A DNA stretch of 25,617 nucleotides from CAYUNT01 sp964446285. GTDB lineage: Bacteria; Sumerlaeota; Sumerlaeia; SLMS01; CAYUNT01. Where the stretch lies: assembly GCA_964446285.1 (NCBI GenBank), contig CAYUNT010000045.1, positions 1-25,617 of the forward strand, read 5' to 3'. The position numbers and the translations under genes are program-made. The notes under the pieces were generated by a model. The model searched no databases. It saw nothing but the letters and a program-made list of their open reading frames with translations, and had not been told where the DNA came from. Positions 16,201 to 23,708 of this stretch are shown here, in pieces (position 1 is the first letter of the stretch; every line of letters starts with the position of its first letter).

Positions 16201-17226
16201 TCAGCGCTGGGCGTCGGGTTTGGGTATGGAAAGTTTCTGCGGCTGGCGGCCTTTGCGGACTTGTTCGAATTTGTGATTCAATTGGTCGAATTGCCATCGC
16301 TTGTAGTCGAATGGCTTTCCGCCGCCTTGTCCGGTGAGCGCGGCGCGCAGACGCGTGCGGCCTTCTTCAAGCGCCCGTTCGACCACGGGAACCACACGCT
16401 CGGGCGTCACTTCATGCGGCGCAATCCCAAGGGCCTTTGAAAATTGCAGACGCATATTTTCGTCCAGCCCCCGCCCCTCGCGCAGCGCATCGAGCATCAT
16501 GTAGTGGCGTCCCATCGCGCGGATGAGCGCTTCGGGCGAGGCGTCTTTGGGCGCTTCGCGCTTGATGATAACCCGGTAGCCTTCTTCCGTTTCGCGGCGA
16601 GACTGGATTTTTTTCAAAGTGTCCATCGCGCAACCCAGTTCGTGGCCGACAACCACGTCCTGCGTCATGTGCTGCGCCGGGACGCGGAATTGTTCGGCAT
16701 AATACGCGGCCAGCGCTTGCGGAACGCCCGCCTGGTCAATCTGCAAAATCCGCCCCAGAATCTGTTCGATTTTCACCAGGTCCGTCGCGTCCTCGAGGTC
16801 CCACCATATCCACGATTGAATCAGCAGAACGATTTTCTCAAGCGATGGATCTAGCGCCTTGTAAAACGAAGGCATGTCATGCACTTCGAGCTGGCCGGCG
16901 GTCTTTTGCCCCTTGTCTTCCTTCATCTGGACGATTTCCGTGAGGATCGAGACCTGGTTGGTCGGGTTGAAAAGGTCGCGAATCTTCTTTTCGTCGTCGG
17001 AGAGAAGGATGTCGGCCACCATGACCTTCACGGGGCCAAAAGCCTTGTATCCGGCGAGGACCAGGCGCACCTGGGTCATTTGCTGCCAGGCGATGTCTTC
17101 ATACATGCCTTCGAGGCGGGGATTAATGCGGATGGCCGCCAGCGCGCGCGTGTCGATATAGTCTCGAATTTGCGCCATGAGAAGATCAATGTTGCGCATC
17201 GAGGCTTGTTGCTGGCCGTTGGACAT
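16201..17226 (-). CDS. Conserved-looking soluble protein of unknown function (341 aa)
   Basis: I do not recognise a family. The 341-residue product starts at ATG 17226 with GGAG about 9 bases upstream. It has no signal peptide or membrane segment and looks mainly helical, with charged amphipathic stretches such as MRNIDLLMAQIRDYIDTRAL at the N-terminus, a tryptophan-rich patch IQSWIWWDLED near 150 and a basic C-terminus (KFEQVRKGRQPQKLSIPKPD). VVGHELGCAMDTLKK contains an HE pair, but not the HExxH of a metalloprotease. It lies 36 bases after a small DUF4870-like membrane protein gene and is probably co-transcribed with it. A cytoplasmic partner of that membrane protein is one possibility. Confidence 0.75.
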   Translation of the reverse strand: MSNGQQQASMRNIDLLMAQIRDYIDTRALAAIRINPRLEGMYEDIAWQQMTQVRLVLAGYKAFGPVKVMVADILLSDDEKKIRDLFNPTNQVSILTEIVQMKEDKGQKTAGQLEVHDMPSFYKALDPSLEKIVLLIQSWIWWDLEDATDLVKIEQILGRILQIDQAGVPQALAAYYAEQFRVPAQHMTQDVVVGHELGCAMDTLKKIQSRRETEEGYRVIIKREAPKDASPEALIRAMGRHYMMLDALREGRGLDENMRLQFSKALGIAPHEVTPERVVPVVERALEEGRTRLRAALTGQGGGKPFDYKRWQFDQLNHKFEQVRKGRQPQKLSIPKPDAQR

Positions 17227-17262
17227 GGCTGCTGGCTCCTTTGGCTGGATTCACCGCCCCGA

Positions 17263-17667
17263 TCAGGCGTCTTCCTGGTTGCGCCGGAATCCCTGCGCCA
17301 TCCGGCGTCCGATAAACGGATACAAAAAACTTCCCCCGGTCCATGTCACCCACGCTCCATAGAGGCAGATTGCCACATAAGCGACGAAACAAACGATGAG
17401 GATTTTGTAGTTGGCGTCGAGGATGAATTCCGAAAGGTTTTCGTTGATGAAGCGAACAATCCGTCCGAGCAAGGCGGCCACTTCCGCCACGACGATCAGC
17501 ACGAGCACCGTGACCTGAAACAGAATGGCCTGTTGCGCGTGGAAAACGACTTCGCGGCAGCGTTCCTTGAAATAAAGCCAGATTACCGTATCGCCGATAA
17601 CTCCCCACAGGGGGATTGCGGCCAGCAGATGCGCCAGGGCGGCAAATGGGCGTTCGTCATCGCGCAT
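17263..17667 (-). CDS. Small membrane protein, DUF4870/Tic20-like
   Basis: This is a 134-residue inner-membrane protein. ATG 17667 has GGAG 7 bases upstream, and I prefer it to a longer reading from 17796 whose first 43 residues are Arg-rich and unlike any domain. The N-terminus DERPFAALAHLLAAIPLWGVIGDTVIWLYFKER followed by VVFHAQQAILFQ has the layout of DUF4870 proteins (helix, turn, short re-entrant helix, HxxQA). Hydrophobic segments are at about 8-32, 43-70 and 88-110, ending in a basic tail. Function in this family is unknown. It heads a two-gene unit with the 341-residue protein. Confidence 0.72.
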   Translation of the reverse strand: MRDDERPFAALAHLLAAIPLWGVIGDTVIWLYFKERCREVVFHAQQAILFQVTVLVLIVVAEVAALLGRIVRFINENLSEFILDANYKILIVCFVAYVAICLYGAWVTWTGGSFLYPFIGRRMAQGFRRNQEDA

Positions 17668-17964
17668 GGGATAACTCCATCTGGGACGGTTCCCGAAGCG
17701 GAGGGGAAATTCATGCGCCACACAGTGCAACTGCCTGACGCTTCTGGCCCGCCGCCGCGTCCGGCCGCGCCCCGAAAGAAAAGGTCCAGGCCCCATTTCG
17801 GGAGAGGCAGCCGTCGAGGACCGCGATCACAATTCCACCATGAAACACGCGGCGCTGGACGTCAAACCGATTCACGCAATCCCATAATGCGGCTGCCGCA
17901 GGAGCCGCTGGCGCCATCTTTGGATCGAAGAGTCTGCCAGAGATGCTTCCGCTGAAAATTCGGC
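17668..17964. other. Intergenic region between carboxypeptidase and DUF4870-like gene
   Basis: This is about 297 bp between two minus-strand genes. I see no supported gene, clear terminator or repeat. A long plus-strand frame crossing it is a shadow of the genes on both sides. Confidence 0.4.
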
Positions 17965-19428
17965 TCAGTATAAAATCCACGCATCCCCGGGAAGAGGCGG
18001 TTCGCCAAACCCCACATCAAGGCGTGTGGCGGCGCCGCTCGTGACAACCACATTTTGCACGATGATTGGGTCGAAACCCTGGGCCTCGAACTTCAACGAA
18101 TAGGTTCCAGGCAAAAGAATGCGGTGGTAGTCGCCTACGTCGGGATCGGTGTAGGTGGCGAAGGATTCGCGCCCGACGACGCGGACCGTGGCGTTCATTG
18201 GCTGGCCGGTGGCGCGGTTGGTGACGATGCCCCGAACGCCGCGATGCACCCATTCCATGTATAATAGCAAGCTTTCGCGGTTTTCGGAGATGTAGTTGTT
18301 GATTTCGCTCGCGGCGGGCCAGGAGGTGTCGCTCAGTTCCACTGTGATTTCCATGCAGCCTTGCCAAATATAAGCCCAATCCTGCATGCCGCCATGAACG
18401 ATATACCATTGCGCGCCGAGCACGATGCCGTTGGTGAATTCTGTGCTGAGATGCATCCGGGGATGGGTGTTGGAGTATTCAAGGCACATCGCGACATATT
18501 CCGCATTGTCCACCGTTTGGGCATCTTTGTGATCCCAGGGATAATTGGCCACAAGCGCGCCCGTGTGGAAATTGGCCGCAAGCACAGGGTGGTGCGCGAA
18601 CATGAAGTTCATAATCACCTGCGTCTCGGTCTGGCGGCCCGTCACGGTGTTGTTCGTGCTCGTCACAGGATCAGGAAAATTGCGGTTGAGGTCGATGTTG
18701 TTTGCATTGCCGCGGCGCGCCAGCACATAGCCGTCGGGATTCATCAGTGGCATGATCCAGATTTCGGTTTCGTTCACGAGCGAAGTGAGGCGCGCGTCAG
18801 TCCCGTATCCATCGAGCAGGCGCTGGATCAGATCGAGAAGGCATTCCATGCCGACGGGTTCATTGCCGTGCATGGACGAAATATACTGAAATTCCGGCTC
18901 GTCTTCTTCGACATCGACGTTGTCGCTGATTTTCATAAACCACAGGTCGCGTCCCTGGATGGATTTCCCGGCGCTGATGAGGCGGGCGATGTTGGGATGC
19001 GCGGCGGCCAGGGCGGTCAGGGTGGAAGTGAGTTCATCGTAAGTGTGATAGGCAAGCAGCGCATCGCCCGCAGCCTCGCCTTCTTTGGTGAGGGTCTCGA
19101 ACATTTGTCGGGCGCGGTCGGGGATTTCGCGGATTTCCCAGCCCTGGGCGCGAATCCAGTCCGTTTCCTCGGGCGTAACGAATGCGCGAATCACCTCGGA
19201 TGTAACGGTGTCGATCAGGATTCCGCGGTTGACGATTGCATCGAGTTGGGCGGCTGCCGCGGCGGCGGAATCCGGGGAGGTGGCATCTGGGCGGACGATT
19301 TCGGCAGGATGCGTCCCATCGAGGCTTTGGCGATAGAATGGCGCGGCGCAAGCAGCCGCGGGAAACAGGGAGGCTGCAATGGCGCAAACGCAAGCAGCCA
19401 GCATGAGAGAAAAGAATACATTTTTCAT
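17965..19428 (-). CDS. Secreted M14 zinc carboxypeptidase with C-terminal transthyretin-like domain
   Basis: This exported metallo-carboxypeptidase has 487 residues and resembles the M14B group (carboxypeptidases D, E, N). A signal peptide spans residues 1-28 (MKNVFFSLMLAACVC...AACA). A pro-region of about 90 residues precedes the catalytic domain, which starts near YHTYDELTSTLTAL (128). Zinc ligands are His187 and Glu190 in SMHGNEPVG, and His288 in ANFHTGALVANYPW. The substrate arginine lies in DLNRNFPDP (Arg249), the loop is GAQWYIVHGGMQDWAY, and the catalytic glutamate is Glu364 in ITVELSD. Residues 397-475 (VRGIVTNRATGQPMNATVRV...YHRILLPGTYSLKFEA) form the regulatory-like domain typical of M14B. 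All catalytic residues are present. No Shine-Dalgarno site is visible before ATG 19428; a 9-bp repeat array begins 25 bases upstream. Confidence 0.93.
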   Translation of the reverse strand: MKNVFFSLMLAACVCAIAASLFPAAACAAPFYRQSLDGTHPAEIVRPDATSPDSAAAAAAQLDAIVNRGILIDTVTSEVIRAFVTPEETDWIRAQGWEIREIPDRARQMFETLTKEGEAAGDALLAYHTYDELTSTLTALAAAHPNIARLISAGKSIQGRDLWFMKISDNVDVEEDEPEFQYISSMHGNEPVGMECLLDLIQRLLDGYGTDARLTSLVNETEIWIMPLMNPDGYVLARRGNANNIDLNRNFPDPVTSTNNTVTGRQTETQVIMNFMFAHHPVLAANFHTGALVANYPWDHKDAQTVDNAEYVAMCLEYSNTHPRMHLSTEFTNGIVLGAQWYIVHGGMQDWAYIWQGCMEITVELSDTSWPAASEINNYISENRESLLLYMEWVHRGVRGIVTNRATGQPMNATVRVVGRESFATYTDPDVGDYHRILLPGTYSLKFEAQGFDPIIVQNVVVTSGAATRLDVGFGEPPLPGDAWILY

Positions 19429-19452
19429 TGGGAATGCTATTTAGGGAGAAAA

Positions 19453-19488
19453 GACGTAAGGGACTAAAAGGTCGTAAGGGACGCAAAG
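19453..19488. repeat. Degenerate 9-bp tandem repeat upstream of carboxypeptidase gene
   Basis: Four units in a row read GACGTAAGG, GACTAAAAG, GTCGTAAGG and GACGCAAAG. The period equals that of the array at 15515-15550, but the unit differs. It sits in the 5' leader of the minus-strand carboxypeptidase gene. Confidence 0.7.
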
Positions 19489-19525
19489 GAACTGAGCGAC
19501 CGAAACGACTTCCCAAAACCTCCGC

Positions 19526-19599
19526 GCTGCCCACAGTTCACTGCCCACTGATCACTTCTTTACTCACAACTCACAACCCACAACTCACAACCCACAACC
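19526..19599 (+). repeat. Dispersed TCACAACTCACAACCC element, copy A
   Basis: The left part is built of CAGTTCACTGCCCACTGATC and ACTTCTTTACTCACAAC, and the right part is a period-15 run of ACTCACAACCCACA. The reverse complement of 22639-22704 matches it closely (for example ACTTCTTCACTCGCAACTC there against ACTTCTTTACTCACAACTC here). Confidence 0.75.
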
Positions 19600-19605
19600 T
19601 TCTCT

Positions 19606-20166
19606 CTATCTCATTCCTCCAAATAGCGCCTGCGCCAGCCAGCCGGCGATTGGCGGAATGAAAAACGTGCAGGCAAGGCGCACGAGCACGACACGCCAGC
19701 CAAGAATTCCAACGTCAATGGGCAGGCGGGTCAAGCCCCAGAGCGCGCCGCCCGTGAGATACGCAATGAGCACTCCTATGCCTGCGCCCGACCGCCAAAG
19801 CGCCGCGCCAAACAGAGCCTGCACCACAGGTCCGCCGGGTGAAAGCCCTCCGGCGACCGTTCCGACAAGGATTCCGCGCCAGCCCGATTGCGCGCCGATC
19901 CATCCGAGAAGCGTCTCGCGCGGCAGGATGGCCTGCAGCAGCCCGAGCGACAAAAACGCAAATAACAGCAAGGGAATCGCTGGAAGCATCATCTGGACCG
20001 CCAGGCGGACTCCCTGAAGATGGCGGTCGCCTTCTTGCGCGCGCGCCACAAAAAAAAGCGCGAGCGATAGTATTCCGAGCGCGGCGGAGGATAGAAGCAT
20101 GGCCCTGGCTTGCCTCCTTGGCGGATTGCTCGATGGAACGTCGCGATGGGCGGTTATCTCGGACAT
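19606..20166 (-). CDS. Small permease (COG0701/ArsP_1-like half permease)
   Basis: This is a 186-residue integral membrane protein. I start it at ATG 20166 (MSEITAHRD), since the upstream extension to 20313 is low-complexity and unlike a domain; the ribosome site is weak. Hydrophobic segments lie at about 22-41, 57-80, 98-120, 126-147 and 155-183. The motif GILVGTVAGGLSPGGPVVQALFGAAL and the later LTGGALWGLTRLPIDVGILGWR are like the conserved halves of the COG0701 permease family (YraQ/ArsP type), here as a single half-length unit that would need to pair. The substrate is not evident; arsenic or other metal export is known only for some relatives. It is divergent from the gene at 20450. Confidence 0.72.
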   Translation of the reverse strand: MSEITAHRDVPSSNPPRRQARAMLLSSAALGILSLALFFVARAQEGDRHLQGVRLAVQMMLPAIPLLLFAFLSLGLLQAILPRETLLGWIGAQSGWRGILVGTVAGGLSPGGPVVQALFGAALWRSGAGIGVLIAYLTGGALWGLTRLPIDVGILGWRVVLVRLACTFFIPPIAGWLAQALFGGMR

Positions 20167-20449
20167 AAAGGATTTCCGGATTGTTTTGGCTGAATGGCCG
20201 GAGGCGGCTCCAGCATTCATGCAAAAACCATTCACGAAACGCGGACCGCCGCGCAACCCCCATCCGTCGCTTGCCGCGCTTCTTGCGGCCCGCCCAAAAG
20301 GAGGCGTTTTCAATACGGGTTGCTTGCCAGGAGGGAGTCGGGTAAGGAACTGCTAAAGACTTCGCTGGAGGTCTCCGTTGTTCCTTCCATTCCCCGGCTT
20401 CGCCCCGTAATCGGCCTGAAATTCCACCTTCCGCCCAGGAGGCAAGGCC
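20167..20449. other. Divergent intergenic region
   Basis: These 283 bp separate divergent genes and should hold both promoters. I see no open frame with support and no obvious operator. The strong Shine-Dalgarno AGGAGG at 20437-20442 fixes the downstream start. Confidence 0.45.
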
Positions 20450-22627
20450 ATGCCATCCGCCGCCCCGGCCGCCGCCCGCTCCGCGCGCTCGCAGCCGCAA
20501 CCGCCAAGCCTGGAAAAAGCCGCCCGCGAGTGCGACAGCCTTTTTTCCCGGCGTTTCTACGAAATGGCTCACGCGACGCTGGATGATCTCGGGGGCGACG
20601 AATCCCCCGATCCGCGCGTGAGCTACCTGGCCGCTTGCTGCCATCTGGGGAATTTGCGGTTCGGAAAGGCGGCACATGTTCTGGCGCACACGCGCGAGAC
20701 GCTGGAGAAAAATCCCCAATCTCGTGTTATTCTTGCCGGAACCGTCTTTGAGAATTTACCCCAGGCCATCAGCCTTTTGCTCGGCGCCATCGAACGCCAG
20801 CAAGCGCCGATGCTGAAGGTGTCGCCCTTCGATTTTGCGAAAAGTCCTTCGGAGGCTAAACTCCATCTTACCGGGGGCGACAAGGCAAGCATGGGCCGCC
20901 CCATCGATCCACGTCCCGAGTATCGCGCCGGATCGCTTGTGAAAGCCGAAGCGGCCTCGGGCGGGCCTCCGCGCATGCCCATGCCCCCGCGCCTTTCCGA
21001 ACCAATCCGCATCCGCACGGGCGATATTCAGATCATTGGCGAGCCGATCCGCATCGTCACCGAACCGATTGTGATTCGGGACCGGGAAATCAGTTCGATC
21101 ACAGCGCCCGCGGCCCCGTCCGCTCCTTCCTCCGCCGCCCGGCAGGCCGCGGCGCGCCAGGCCGCGCGTGCGGCGCAGTATCCGAGGGGCGAGCGCTCGG
21201 ATGCGGCCTCGCTCGAAGACAAGGCGAAAATCCTCGAGCGCATCCGGACCGCAATGCGCACCCAGGGCGGGCAGGTGCAGGCGCTGGCTGTAGCCCAGCA
21301 AGCCGTGGCGCGCTATCCGCAAAGCGCCAGCGTCCGCGAGGCGTATGCACAGGTTCTTGAGGCGGTTGGGCGCAACGACCAGGCCGCTCACACCTATCTT
21401 GCCGCCGCCCATTTGGCGTTGTCTGATCCGCAGCGGCGCGGACGCCTCGAACATTGCCTGCAACGCGCCTGCGCGCTGGGGGCGGAGGATATTGGCTTTC
21501 TGCGCGATGCCTTGGCTGCCGCGCAGCGAGCGGGACTGAGCGAAATTGAAAAAGAGGTTCTCGGGCACCTTTTGCGGCTCGATGACGCCATCAGCGATCC
21601 GCTTCAGCGCGGTGTGTGGCTGCGGAGGCTCAAGGCAATCGACCCGGCCAATCCGCTGCTGCAATCCGCGCAGGGGCGGACTGAATTGGCTTCGGGGCTG
21701 CCCGTGTTCCAGTCCCCGGTTTCGACGACGGGAGGCCAGGGAGGCGGAATGGGCGGCGAACTGGGGGGCGGGGTGTCTTTCGATGGCTCCCAAACCTCGG
21801 CCACACCGATATCTTCCGGTCTCGATCAGCAAATCCCCGAATGGCAGGGCGGGCAAAGCGCGCAGGGCGCATTGGGCGCGCCGGCCTATGCGCCGCCTTC
21901 TTCCTTTGCGCCGACCGCGCCCGCAAAGCCCGGCGCCGCCCCGCCCGCGCAACCGTCATGGCCTGCCGTCTCGCCGCCTGGTTCGATGCCTTCGGGACCC
22001 GCCGCTGGCCCTGGGCCGATGCCCTCGATGGGCGGAAGTTTTTCTGCCCCGGCAGCACTGCCTGCTCCCCCAGCGCCGCCCGCCGCCGCGCCATCCGCGC
22101 CGTTTGCCGCGGTGAAACCGCCGCAAGCCGCGTCGCGGGGAACGGCGAAGCGGACATTTCCCTGTTTCTACTGCGGAAAGCCGGTGTCCTATTCGCAAGA
22201 CACCTGCCCCTCGTGCAAAAATCAGCAACCGGCCTTCCTGCTCGAACGGGCGCGCCAGGCCTTGAGCACTCCACCATTCCCCGACGCCGACGGCGGCTTA
22301 AATGCGGATGCTGATGCCAATACAACAACAACCTCGGGGAAAAAATCTCCATTCGAAGCCTTTCCTCTTCCCCGCCCTAAACCGCGCTCGTCGGATGAAA
22401 AGTCGAAAGAAGCGCCAGAGGCCATAGCAAAGATTATTCCGGCGTTTTTTCTTCTTTTCGCTGGATTGGCGACCGGAAGCAGCATCATGTGCATTATTTC
22501 CTTTTTCTTTGCCGGCAGCGCGGCCAAATCGCCCAACGCCGGACCTGGAATCAAAGCAGTCACAATAGTTTTACGCATTCTGGCCGCGATTGGCTTCATC
22601 AGCGGATTCGGACGGGGAATTCCGTAG
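20450..22627 (+). CDS. TPR-like, proline-rich, zinc-ribbon membrane protein of unknown function
   Basis: This 725-residue multidomain protein starts at ATG 20450, 7 bases after AGGAGG. Residues 20-110 are helical repeats of TPR type (EMAHATLDDLGG, VSYLAACCHLGNLRFGKAAH). Residues about 183-214 hold three EPI-type steps (EPIRIRTGDIQI, EPIRIVT, EPIVIRDREI). A second helical-repeat block covers about 255-410 (ALAVAQQAVARYPQSASVRE, DQAAHTYLAAAHLAL). Then a Gly/Pro/Ala-rich linker (about 420-565) leads to a zinc ribbon with Cys572, 575, 586 and 589 (FPCFYCGKPVSYSQDTCPSC). Two hydrophobic helices follow near the C-terminus (661-690 and 701-720). There is no N-terminal signal, so the body is probably cytoplasmic and anchored by its tail. 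An adaptor or scaffold role is plausible; no family was recognised. Confidence 0.8.
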   Translation: MPSAAPAAARSARSQPQPPSLEKAARECDSLFSRRFYEMAHATLDDLGGDESPDPRVSYLAACCHLGNLRFGKAAHVLAHTRETLEKNPQSRVILAGTVFENLPQAISLLLGAIERQQAPMLKVSPFDFAKSPSEAKLHLTGGDKASMGRPIDPRPEYRAGSLVKAEAASGGPPRMPMPPRLSEPIRIRTGDIQIIGEPIRIVTEPIVIRDREISSITAPAAPSAPSSAARQAAARQAARAAQYPRGERSDAASLEDKAKILERIRTAMRTQGGQVQALAVAQQAVARYPQSASVREAYAQVLEAVGRNDQAAHTYLAAAHLALSDPQRRGRLEHCLQRACALGAEDIGFLRDALAAAQRAGLSEIEKEVLGHLLRLDDAISDPLQRGVWLRRLKAIDPANPLLQSAQGRTELASGLPVFQSPVSTTGGQGGGMGGELGGGVSFDGSQTSATPISSGLDQQIPEWQGGQSAQGALGAPAYAPPSSFAPTAPAKPGAAPPAQPSWPAVSPPGSMPSGPAAGPGPMPSMGGSFSAPAALPAPPAPPAAAPSAPFAAVKPPQAASRGTAKRTFPCFYCGKPVSYSQDTCPSCKNQQPAFLLERARQALSTPPFPDADGGLNADADANTTTTSGKKSPFEAFPLPRPKPRSSDEKSKEAPEAIAKIIPAFFLLFAGLATGSSIMCIISFFFAGSAAKSPNAGPGIKAVTIVLRILAAIGFISGFGRGIP

Positions 22628-22638
22628 AGGGAAGAATT

Positions 22639-22704
22639 GTGGGTGGCGGGTTGTGAGTTGCGAGTGAAGAAGTGAACAGTGGGCAGTGGTCAGTGATCCG
22701 TGAA
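22639..22704 (-). repeat. Dispersed TCACAACTCACAACCC element, copy B (inverted)
   Basis: On the minus strand this reads GTTCACGGATCACTGACCAC, then TGCCCACTGTTCACTTC, then TTCACTCGCAACTCACAACC. It keeps the order of copy A at 19526-19599, and the run-in to ACTCACAACCC is nearly identical. Confidence 0.75.
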
Positions 22705-22783
22705 CAATGACATGCAGGCGGTGCTTTCGATTTTCATGGCCGGCCTTCTCCCACGGTCCTTCCAACCCTTTTGCCTCCCATCT

Positions 22784-22818
22784 CTTCACCCACAACTCAC
22801 AACCCACAACTCACAACT
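22784..22818 (+). repeat. Dispersed TCACAACTCACAACCC element, copy C
   Basis: CTTCACCCACAACTCACAAC then CCACAACTCACAACT matches the right part of copy A and is an inverted repeat of 22639-22669. An RNA through this region could fold back over a loop of about 115 bases. Confidence 0.7.
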
Positions 22819-22857
22819 CCCCCCCATGTCCTTTTCGCCTCTTAAGTCATCGGGCGT

Positions 22858-23670
22858 TCAATCGAATTTTCCCGCGCTGGGGCATAGGGTTTGCAGGGGG
22901 CAGGCGGCGCATTGAGGCTTGCGGGCGGCGCAGGTCTTGCGGCCGTGCAACACGAGCGCGTGGCTGAACTGCGACCACCTCTCGGGCGGCAGCAACGATC
23001 CCAAATCAAACTCGATGCGCACGGGATCGGTGTCGTCCGAAAGCTCGATGCGCCCGGACAAACGTTGCACATGCGTATCGACCGTGATCCCTGGCAGGCC
23101 GAAGGCGTTGGCGCGGATGACGGCGGCGGTTTTGCGTCCGACCCCTCGCAACGTGGACAGCGCCTCCATTTCGCGAGGCACCTTGCCGCCAAACCGTTCA
23201 TCAATTTCGCGGCAGCAGTGACGGATCGACGCGGCTTTGTTGTTGAAAAATCCCGTCGAGCGGATGTCCTGCTCGAGTTCGCCCGGAGGCGAGGCGGCGA
23301 AATCCGCGGCCGTGGGGTATTTGGCAAACAAGTCCGGCGTAACGAGATTCACGCGAGCGTCCGTGCATTGCGCGGAAAGAATCGTCGCCACAAGCAACTG
23401 AAGCGGGGTTTGGTAGTTCAAGGCGCATTTGGCCGCCGGGAATTCGCGTTCGAGAATATCCGCGATTTTCGCCGTTCGCGCCAGCAATTCGCGCGAGGGG
23501 CGGCGGCGCGCAATTTCGCGTTTCGCGGCGGTATCGACGATATCCCACGCGCCGCCCGCCAATTGCGCCAGCGCCGCCTCGGCCTTTGCGCCATCCACAA
23601 GGGGAATCAGGCGTTTCGCGGGCATTGCGCCGCTTGTCTTCTGTTTTGTGCCGCTTTTTTTGCCATTCAT
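22858..23670 (-). CDS. nth: Endonuclease III (DNA glycosylase/AP lyase) with N-terminal extension
   Basis: This base-excision repair enzyme removes oxidised pyrimidines and cleaves the abasic site. It has 270 residues from ATG 23670 (AGGA about 10 bases upstream); ATG 23625 is an alternative. The glycosylase core starts near 66, with LLVATILSAQCTDARVN, the helix-hairpin-helix LRGVGRKTAAVI carrying catalytic Lys180, and TVDTHVQRL carrying catalytic Asp198. The 4Fe-4S cluster cysteines are 247, 254, 257 and 263 with the canonical C-x6-C-x2-C-x5-C spacing. The first 60 or so residues (Lys-rich start, then GAKAEAALAQLAGGAWDIVDTA) are absent from the 211-residue E. coli enzyme. It lies 38 bases downstream of the NHL lipoprotein gene, probably on the same transcript. 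Confidence 0.95.
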   Translation of the reverse strand: MNGKKSGTKQKTSGAMPAKRLIPLVDGAKAEAALAQLAGGAWDIVDTAAKREIARRRPSRELLARTAKIADILEREFPAAKCALNYQTPLQLLVATILSAQCTDARVNLVTPDLFAKYPTAADFAASPPGELEQDIRSTGFFNNKAASIRHCCREIDERFGGKVPREMEALSTLRGVGRKTAAVIRANAFGLPGITVDTHVQRLSGRIELSDDTDPVRIEFDLGSLLPPERWSQFSHALVLHGRKTCAARKPQCAACPLQTLCPSAGKFD

Positions 23671-23708
23671 CGTGTGAATCCTGCCTATTTATCTCGCGAG
23701 AAATCGCC

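Larger units (their letters stand above)
22628..22857. other. Convergent intergenic region with inverted dispersed repeats
   Basis: The region between the stop codons of two convergent genes is occupied largely by two opposite-facing copies of the TCACAACTCACAACCC element, at 22639-22704 and 22784-22818. It may serve as a shared transcript end. I see no gene. Confidence 0.6.

Noticed and set aside
18361..19467. 368-residue plus-strand frame opposite the carboxypeptidase
   Set aside because: Antisense of a protein with complete M14 active-site motifs; no ribosome site or domain of its own.
19526..19599. CRISPR-like array
   Set aside because: The units are about 10-15 bp of simple CACAACTC/CACAACCC text with no spacers and no cas genes nearby.
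20756..21952. 398-residue minus-strand frame opposite the TPR/zinc-ribbon gene
   Set aside because: The plus-strand gene has AGGAGG, helical repeats and a Cys4 ribbon; the antisense frame has only Arg/Gly-rich low complexity.
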